From positions 1 through 11,084 of the forward strand of contig DATIXD010000168.1 of NCBI GenBank assembly GCA_035518875.1: a stretch of DNA of 11,084 bases, in the 5' to 3' direction. Positions 7,184-11,084 of this stretch are shown here, piece by piece. A program made the position numbers and the translations under genes. The number at the start of each line of letters is the position of its first letter. Position 1 is the first letter of the stretch. The notes beneath the pieces were generated by a model, which worked only from the letters and a program-made list of their open reading frames with translations, was not told the DNA's origin and made no database searches. This stretch comes from DATIXD01 sp035518875. Lineage in GTDB: Bacteria > Pseudomonadota > Gammaproteobacteria > Methylococcales > Methylococcaceae.

Positions 7184-8246
7184 TGCCGACCTCCGAAGCT
7201 ACAAATTGCAAATCCCCGTCGCTCCAGCTGATCCCGACGGCCTCGCCTTCGTTGGGTTGTGCCGTACCGAAGTTCGCGGCGGTCGATCGGAGCTTCCCCA
7301 GTTCGGTCTCGATCTCGTAGAACCATAGCCCCCCGAGAAAGAGGCGCGTAAGGACCGTGCCTTTGACGTTGCAATTGTCGGCGGGAGTGAGCCGAAGCCG
7401 TTCGGGGCGAACGAAGAGCTTTGTCTGCCGACCGATTTGACCGCCAGCTACTTTTGCCGTGACAGAAGCGGAACCGATCCGAACGGCAGCAATCTCATCT
7501 TGCATCGAGGCGATCTCACCGGTGATGACATTCGCCTGGCCCAGGAACTTCAAAGCAAATTCGGAGGTCGGATGATCGTAAATATTCTGGGGAGTGCCGA
7601 GTTCGGCAATGCCACCATTTGCCATAACCGCGATTCTGTCGCTCATCATCATGGCTTCGGCTTGATCGTGGGTCACTAGGACCGTTGTAATCCCTAGCCG
7701 GCGTTGTAGTGCACGAAGCTCGACATGCATCTCGCCGCGCAACTTGGCGTCGAGGTTAGACATTGGCTCGTCCAGTAGAAGAACGCGGGGCCTTATAGCC
7801 AACACTCGCGCAATCGCGACACGTTGACGTTGACCGCCTGACAACTCACTCGGATATCGGTTCTCCAAGCCGGAAAGACGAACCATCGAAAGGGATTCTG
7901 CCATGCGATCGTCCACTTGAGGGCGCTTCATCTTGCGCATCTCAAGACCAAAACGAACATTTTGCGCAACTGTCATGTGGGGAAACAAGGCATAACTTTG
8001 GAAGACAACGCCCATGTCGCGCTTCTCAGGCGCGGCATGGGTGATGTCCCGACCGTCCAGGACCACGGCGCCTGTTGTCGGGGGTATGAATCCAGCGACC
8101 ATCTGCAGCGTCGTAGTCTTACCGCAACCGGATGAGCCGAGAAGTGATAGGAATTCTCCCGCTTGGACCTCCAGATCCACCTTGCGGACCGCTTGAAAGC
8201 CGTCGGAATAGGTTTTTGAAAGTCCGTGAATAGACAATTTGCTCAT
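7176..8246 (-). CDS. ABC transporter ATP-binding protein, PotA-like
   Basis: A 356-aa ATPase that powers the importer at the cytoplasmic face. Walker A is at 37-45 (GSSGCGKTT), the Q-loop at Q83 (VFQSYALFPH), the ABC signature at 135-139 (LSGGQ), Walker B at 156-161 (LLLDEP), the D-loop at 164-166 (NLD) and the switch histidine at H193 (VTHDQAEAMM). The C-terminal third (about 235-356) is the TOBE-type regulatory domain typical of the MalK/PotA group. All catalytic residues are present. No strong Shine-Dalgarno precedes ATG 8246. It follows the binding-protein gene after 58 bases containing a hairpin, which may keep its expression below that of the binding protein. Confidence 0.95.
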   Translation of the reverse strand: MSKLSIHGLSKTYSDGFQAVRKVDLEVQAGEFLSLLGSSGCGKTTTLQMVAGFIPPTTGAVVLDGRDITHAAPEKRDMGVVFQSYALFPHMTVAQNVRFGLEMRKMKRPQVDDRMAESLSMVRLSGLENRYPSELSGGQRQRVAIARVLAIRPRVLLLDEPMSNLDAKLRGEMHVELRALQRRLGITTVLVTHDQAEAMMMSDRIAVMANGGIAELGTPQNIYDHPTSEFALKFLGQANVITGEIASMQDEIAAVRIGSASVTAKVAGGQIGRQTKLFVRPERLRLTPADNCNVKGTVLTRLFLGGLWFYEIETELGKLRSTAANFGTAQPNEGEAVGISWSDGDLQFVASEVGNG

Positions 8247-8282
8247 AGGACAATACTCATTTTCAGTAGAGTTCGTGCGATC

Positions 8283-8303
8283 GAAGCGGGCATAGCGCGC
8301 TTC
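8283..8303 (-). other. Stem-loop just after the binding-protein stop codon
   Basis: GAAGCG and CGCTTC form a perfect 6-bp stem, with a further GC/GC pairing inside after one mismatch and an ATA-sized tip. It begins one base after the binding-protein stop. On the transcribed minus strand no U-run follows, so it is not a standard intrinsic terminator. Stems in this position commonly protect the upstream binding-protein mRNA from 3' decay and lower expression of the downstream transporter genes. That role is inferred. Confidence 0.45.
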
Positions 8304-8304
8304 T

Positions 8305-9336
8305 TTATTCGACAGTACGAGTCCACCGTTTGGTCCACTCAGCGCGGTTCTGGTTGATGGTCTCCCAGTCCACGTTGATCAGTTTCGAGAGCGCCTCTTC
8401 GCCATACGGCACTTCTTGCGCCAATGTGTCGTCAAGCTTGGCTTTTCGGTTAGTCGGTCCGAAGCCTTCCGTCGCGAGCTTTGCCTGGACTTCTGGTGAT
8501 GCCAAATACTGAAGGAAAGCCTGAGATTTTTCAGGCAGCTTGTTGCCAGCAATGGCACAAGCGGCCGCTACTATCGCCGGGGCGCCCTCTTTCGGATAGG
8601 CGAACTCGACCGGGAAGCCCGTTTTCTTCAGCGCCACCGAGCGATTACTTCCCCAAACGGCTATATCGATGTCGCCGTTCTGGAACAACTGTGCCAACTG
8701 CGCATTCGAAGACGTCCAGGTCAGAACATTAGGCGCAAGCTTGGTGCGGATGGCCTTAAAGCCCGGCTCAATGTTTTTTTCGCCGCCGCGATTCATCCGG
8801 GCGAACATCACCAGGCTATTAAGGCCGAACGTGCCCGAAATCGGATTTGAGGCCACGCGCTGCGCGAACTTCGGATCGGTCAAATCGTTCCATGAAGTCG
8901 GAGCTGCCCAGCCATTCTTTGCGAAAACGTCCTTGTTATAAGTTATTCCAGTTGCTACCAGACCGACGCCAACAGCGTAGCCGCCGAAGGTAGACGGTTT
9001 CGCCACGTCATAAATATCATTGTAGCCTGCAGCATCAGCAACCTTGTCGCACAAGCCGAACTGAACCGCCTGATGCATTGGCCCATCGTCAACCAACGCA
9101 ATATTGATTTCCTGATTGCCTTTCTGCGCCTGCAATTTTGCGATCAATTCGCTTGAGTTGCCCGCCACGTAGACGATATTCACATCGTTCTTGGCTTCAA
9201 AGTCCGGAATGATTTCCTTCTGGACCATCTTCTGGAAGCCACCGGAATATCCGGCAAAATATAGAGTGTCTCGCGCAAACGCGGACGAATTGATCGCTGT
9301 CGTCCCGAGCAAGAAGAGCGTGCGCACGTACTTCAT
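8305..9336 (-). CDS. Periplasmic substrate-binding protein, PotD-like (type 2 PBP)
   Basis: A 343-aa extracytoplasmic solute-binding protein of the spermidine/putrescine family, which delivers ligand to the permease pair. Residues 1-21 (MKYVRTLFLLGTTAINSSAFA) read as a Sec signal peptide with an A-F-A cleavage site before RDTLYFAG. Family features include the early strand DTLYFAGYSGGF, the hinge-region segment VAKPSTFGGYAVGVGLVATG and the C-terminal ASPEVQAKLATEGFGP. ATG 9336 is preferred because GGGGGAG lies six bases upstream and the signal peptide starts there. A GTG at 9387 would put 17 polar residues before it. It is the first gene of the transporter run, next to the regulatory gap below the LysR gene. 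The ligand is unknown; the enzymes downstream suggest an amino-acid derivative. Confidence 0.92.
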   Translation of the reverse strand: MKYVRTLFLLGTTAINSSAFARDTLYFAGYSGGFQKMVQKEIIPDFEAKNDVNIVYVAGNSSELIAKLQAQKGNQEINIALVDDGPMHQAVQFGLCDKVADAAGYNDIYDVAKPSTFGGYAVGVGLVATGITYNKDVFAKNGWAAPTSWNDLTDPKFAQRVASNPISGTFGLNSLVMFARMNRGGEKNIEPGFKAIRTKLAPNVLTWTSSNAQLAQLFQNGDIDIAVWGSNRSVALKKTGFPVEFAYPKEGAPAIVAAACAIAGNKLPEKSQAFLQYLASPEVQAKLATEGFGPTNRKAKLDDTLAQEVPYGEEALSKLINVDWETINQNRAEWTKRWTRTVE

Positions 9337-9341
9337 ATTCA

Positions 9342-9348
9342 CTCCCCC
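9342..9348 (-). promoter_or_regulatory. Ribosome binding site setting the binding-protein start
   Basis: GGGGGAG on the minus strand lies five bases before ATG 9336 and selects it over the GTG at 9387, whose GGAG is only three bases away. Confidence 0.6.
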
Positions 9349-9498
9349 GATGTACTGGGTAATCTGTTTGTAAGTGCGTTTACTCACTGGCTCCTGGCCC
9401 GACCGTCATAGATGTACGGATCGGAAGAAAGCGGAGCAAATAGAAATAGGCAGGGGGGCTATGCGCCTAAGATATAGGGGTGAATTTCGAAACGCCGC

Positions 9499-9516
9499 TT
9501 TTATGGGCCAATATTA
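9499..9516 (-). promoter_or_regulatory. Candidate LysR-type binding dyad and promoter region
   Basis: An imperfect dyad centred at 9507/9508 reads TAT-GGGCCA-ATA on the plus strand and contains T-N11-A (T9501 to A9513), the loose LysR-family consensus. It lies about 165 bases upstream of the binding-protein ATG. A possible -10 (TATATC, 9476-9471 on minus) is about 25 bases downstream, which would put the dyad near -40 to -55. The -35 position is poor, as expected for an activator-dependent promoter. Assignment is tentative. Confidence 0.2.
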
Positions 9517-9629
9517 CATTTTTTGAGCACTAATACAGAATCGCCGAGGCGGTGGCTATGTCATTTTTGAATTCTAACGGCCCCGAGCCGCAGAAAATTA
9601 AGCTGATGCCAAATGCGTTTAATGGTTAA

Positions 9630-9654
9630 GCGTTGTCGTGCCGTCCAACGACGC
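9630..9654. other. Inverted repeat downstream of the LysR gene
   Basis: GCGTTGTCG...CAACGACGC pairs over seven positions (one G-U) on the plus strand. On the minus strand CGTTG/CAACG gives a 5-bp stem with a 10-base loop. It is about 75 bases past the LysR stop. There is no U-run, so it is at best a weak or factor-assisted termination site. Confidence 0.25.
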
Positions 9655-9729
9655 CAATCATTCGCGTTACCTGGCGGCAAGAGTGTAAACGGGACGCCGG
9701 AGCGACCCGCACGTTCCTGGACCGGAATG

Positions 9730-10638
9730 CTATAATGATTTAGCGAGAACACCGCGGTCATCGAGCATTGCTGCTTTAAGCGTGCTCACGAAGCTTGAAA
9801 TCAGCCGATCCTCGGAGTGCCCTTTGCGATAAATCAAATGGCCAGAATGCATTATCGAAGGAAGAAACGGCCGAGTGACTATGTTCATATGGCGGTAGTC
9901 AAGTGTAGCCAGCGGGTTCACGATCGCTATACCAAGTCCTTGGGCGACGAGGGAACACGTAATTGAGCTGTACGACGTTTCAAGGTTTATGATGCGGTTG
10001 ATACCCGCATTTTCGAAGATCGCGTCGACGGCGGAAAATCCATATTCGTTCCGCGGGAGCGAGATATAAGGTTCATCGGCCAAATCGGTTGGACCTATGT
10101 AAGCCTTCGCCGCTAGATGGTGGTCCTTCGGCATGACACAGACCGCGTCAATCTCATAAAATACTTCGTTCTCCAGCCCGAAGGCTTCGTTGAGTTGCGA
10201 CACAATTCCGACATCACAGGTTTGATCGTCTACCCATTGTGATACTGCAGACGAATGACCGGTATGGATCGATATGCTCACCTCGGGATAATGTTGGGCG
10301 AAGCTCTTGATTGCTCGGGGAAGTAAACCGAGGGCCAATATCTGGATGGCTGCTACCGTCAAGGAGCCCCCGCTGAACCTGCGTATTCTCTTCGCCGCCT
10401 CGTCGAGCTGCCGTAGGCCGGCAAAGCTACGCTGGACTTCCTTAAAGAAGGAAAGGCCATCATTCGTTGGAACGAGTTTGCCCGGTACACGCTCAAACAG
10501 CCGGAGGCCGCTCATTTTTTCGAGCTGAGCGATTGATCGGCTTATATTGGGTTGAGAGGTATGGAGAATCTGAGCCGCAGCGGTCGTAGATCCCGAAAGC
10601 ATCACAGCCCGAAACGCCTCAACGTGAGAGAAACGCAT
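9730..10638 (-). CDS. LysR-family transcriptional regulator, OccR/NocR-like
   Basis: A 302-aa DNA-binding regulator with an N-terminal winged helix-turn-helix at about 1-62 (VEAFRAVMLSGSTTAAAQIL, TSQPNISRSIAQLE, LFERVPGKLVPT) and an effector-binding domain from about 91 to 295. Segments such as VEAFRAVMLSG, GLLPRAIKSF and SLVAQGLGIAIVNP resemble those of the opine regulators OccR and NocR, a comparison made from memory. GTG 10641 and ATG 10638 are adjacent. ATG has GAAGG at better spacing (six bases), so it is chosen. The gene lies upstream of and in the same direction as the transporter/dehydrogenase run, and is the natural candidate to activate it in response to the imported compound. A dyad upstream (10667-10702) may be an autoregulatory site. 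Confidence 0.93.
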   Translation of the reverse strand: MRFSHVEAFRAVMLSGSTTAAAQILHTSQPNISRSIAQLEKMSGLRLFERVPGKLVPTNDGLSFFKEVQRSFAGLRQLDEAAKRIRRFSGGSLTVAAIQILALGLLPRAIKSFAQHYPEVSISIHTGHSSAVSQWVDDQTCDVGIVSQLNEAFGLENEVFYEIDAVCVMPKDHHLAAKAYIGPTDLADEPYISLPRNEYGFSAVDAIFENAGINRIINLETSYSSITCSLVAQGLGIAIVNPLATLDYRHMNIVTRPFLPSIMHSGHLIYRKGHSEDRLISSFVSTLKAAMLDDRGVLAKSL

Positions 10639-10666
10639 CACTGCCCTTCGCCTTTCTGTTCTCGCA

Positions 10667-10702
10667 GCTCATCCGTCTTCGCAGCTACGCTCGATGATGA
10701 GC
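10667..10702. promoter_or_regulatory. Long-loop inverted repeat upstream of the LysR gene
   Basis: GCTCATC (10667-10673) and GATGAGC (10696-10702) are perfect 7-bp arms 22 bases apart, 29-64 bases before the LysR ATG. It could be a paired operator or a leader hairpin. The 119 bases from 10639 to 10757 show no gene and no strong promoter match. Confidence 0.25.
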
Positions 10703-10757
10703 CGACATCCCAAAGACTACAATGAAACCCCAGGAACGACCAGTAATTGGCCGTCCT

Positions 10758-10941
10758 TTAAGAAGCCAAGTTGAGCGGGGCTGGACGAGCGGGCATGCGC
10801 CATAGCTGGACCAAAAACAGGTCCAGGAGCTCGGCCATCTCGATGAGACGACGAAAGGCGCCGGTGGCGGAGGCGGCCTCGTCGTTGCGGCGCTCCACGG
10901 CGCGCTCGACCGCAGCCTGGTGCCCGGCGTCCCGAGGGTTG
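10758..10941 (-). pseudogene. Coding remnant of unknown identity, 3' end of a gene next to the element
   Basis: On the minus strand a frame runs to TAA at 10758 for about 60 codons without a convincing start: it includes QAAVERAVERRNDEAA, GAFRRLIEMAELLDLFLV and RMPARPAPLNLAS. Most codons end in G or C (GCC GCC TCC GCC ACC GGC GCC is one stretch), much more strongly than the adjacent LysR gene, which suggests a genuine coding sequence of different origin. It begins beside a putative insertion-element end, so it may be the tail of a gene cut by that element, or a small ORF carried with it. I do not recognise the family. A plus-strand 62-codon frame (10771-10959) is its shadow. The 7-bp inverted repeat CTGGACC/GGTCCAG (10806-10826) falls inside it. 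Confidence 0.35.
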
Positions 10942-10955
10942 TGTGTACCGAAAAC
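10942..10955. mobile_element. Possible terminal end of an insertion sequence
   Basis: Reading inward on the plus strand, TGTGTACCGAAAAC lies immediately after the transposase stop codon and starts with TGT, as the ends of many rve-type (IS3/IS481-like) elements do. The change in coding style also falls here. The partner end is outside the window, so neither the inverted repeat nor a target duplication can be confirmed; the edge could be at 10940 or 10942. Confidence 0.3.
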
Positions 10956-11084
10956 TTAAACCCGGGCGTAGCGGTGATGGAGTCCGCCTAGGATGGGGAA
11001 CGATTTGATGCTCCCGGTCCGCTGAACCGGGCGCGAGACCGGCGCATCTTTATCCAATGATTGATGTGTTCGGACCTTGTTGTA
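10956..11084 (-). CDS. Transposase, integrase-core (DDE) family, C-terminal 42 residues only
   Basis: The minus frame entering from the right edge is open for 42 codons to TAA at 10956. It begins YNKVRTHQSLDKDAPVSRPV and ends SFPILGGLHHRYARV. The pattern Y-N-x-V-R-T-H-x-S-L-x-K-D-A-P, then L-G-G-L-H-H-x-Y-x-R-[VI] at the stop is the usual C-terminus of an rve/DDE transposase widespread in rhizobia. The catalytic residues would lie off-window. The natural stop suggests the element could be intact beyond the edge. The spot where this transposase ends marks the border between the catabolic locus and mobile DNA. IS3-like versus IS481-like cannot be settled from the tail. Confidence 0.8.
   Translation of the reverse strand, partial: YNKVRTHQSLDKDAPVSRPVQRTGSIKSFPILGGLHHRYARV

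Larger units (their letters stand above)
9337..9729. other. Gene-free regulatory gap between the LysR gene and the transporter run
   Basis: No credible gene is seen on either strand in these 393 bases. A 66-codon minus frame (9561-9761) overlaps the LysR gene and has no family likeness. The gap must hold the end of the LysR transcript and the promoter for the minus-strand transporter/dehydrogenase run. It is AT-richer around 9500-9540 and holds the two dyads listed separately. Confidence 0.6.

Noticed and set aside
10806..10826. CTGGACC/GGTCCAG hairpin as a regulatory or recombination site
   Set aside because: It is embedded in the coding-like remnant and explained by its codons; nothing else supports a function.
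11013..11031. CCCGGT/ACCGGG hairpin as a terminator or structured RNA
   Set aside because: It lies inside the transposase coding frame and has no T-run.
1..11084. CRISPR array, tRNA or rRNA genes, riboswitch
   Set aside because: No regularly spaced repeats, no cloverleaf or rRNA segments and no recognised riboswitch core were seen on either strand.

Overview
The window looks like part of an accessory replicon or genomic island from a rhizobial-type alphaproteobacterium. This rests on protein style: a histidine kinase of the FixL-like DINEAI...GDRVQLQQV type common in Rhizobiales, an OccR/NocR-like LysR regulator, HcnABC/opine-oxidase-like dehydrogenase subunits, and a transposase C-terminus of a type common in rhizobia. 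No marker gene fixes the genus.

Layout. 15-698 (+) is the ATP-binding half of a histidine kinase that runs off the left edge and shows no H-box. From 2171 down to 771 and from 9336 down to 2186 everything is on the minus strand and forms one long gene run. In order of transcription it holds: a periplasmic binding protein (9336-8305), an ABC ATPase (8246-7176), two ABC permeases (7183-6314 and 6317-5508), a 95-base gap with an inverted repeat, a DAO-type FAD oxidoreductase (5412-4276), a small [2Fe-2S] protein (4286-3951), an FAD/NAD(P)-type oxidoreductase with a Bfd-like [2Fe-2S] tail (3958-2591), a RidA-family protein (2545-2186) and L-serine dehydratase SdaA (2171-771). A LysR regulator (10638-9730, also minus) lies upstream, separated from the binding-protein gene by a 393-base regulatory gap. 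The right end (about 10758-11084) is mobile-element territory: the last 42 codons of a DDE/integrase-core transposase, a possible element end, and a high-GC coding remnant. The transposase fragment is easy to miss because it has no start codon in the window.

How the genes may work together (inference): the LysR protein senses an amino-acid-derived compound. The Pot-type (polyamine/opine family) ABC importer takes it up. The three-subunit flavo-iron-sulfur dehydrogenase oxidises a C-N bond to an imine. RidA hydrolyses the imine, and SdaA turns released L-serine into pyruvate and ammonia. The subunit pattern matches HcnABC, opine oxidase and D-hydroxyproline dehydrogenase relatives, but having both RidA and SdaA in the same run points to a substrate that yields serine, such as an N-substituted serine (opine-like) or D-serine. 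I do not recognise this exact combination as a characterised pathway, so it is the best candidate for something undescribed here.
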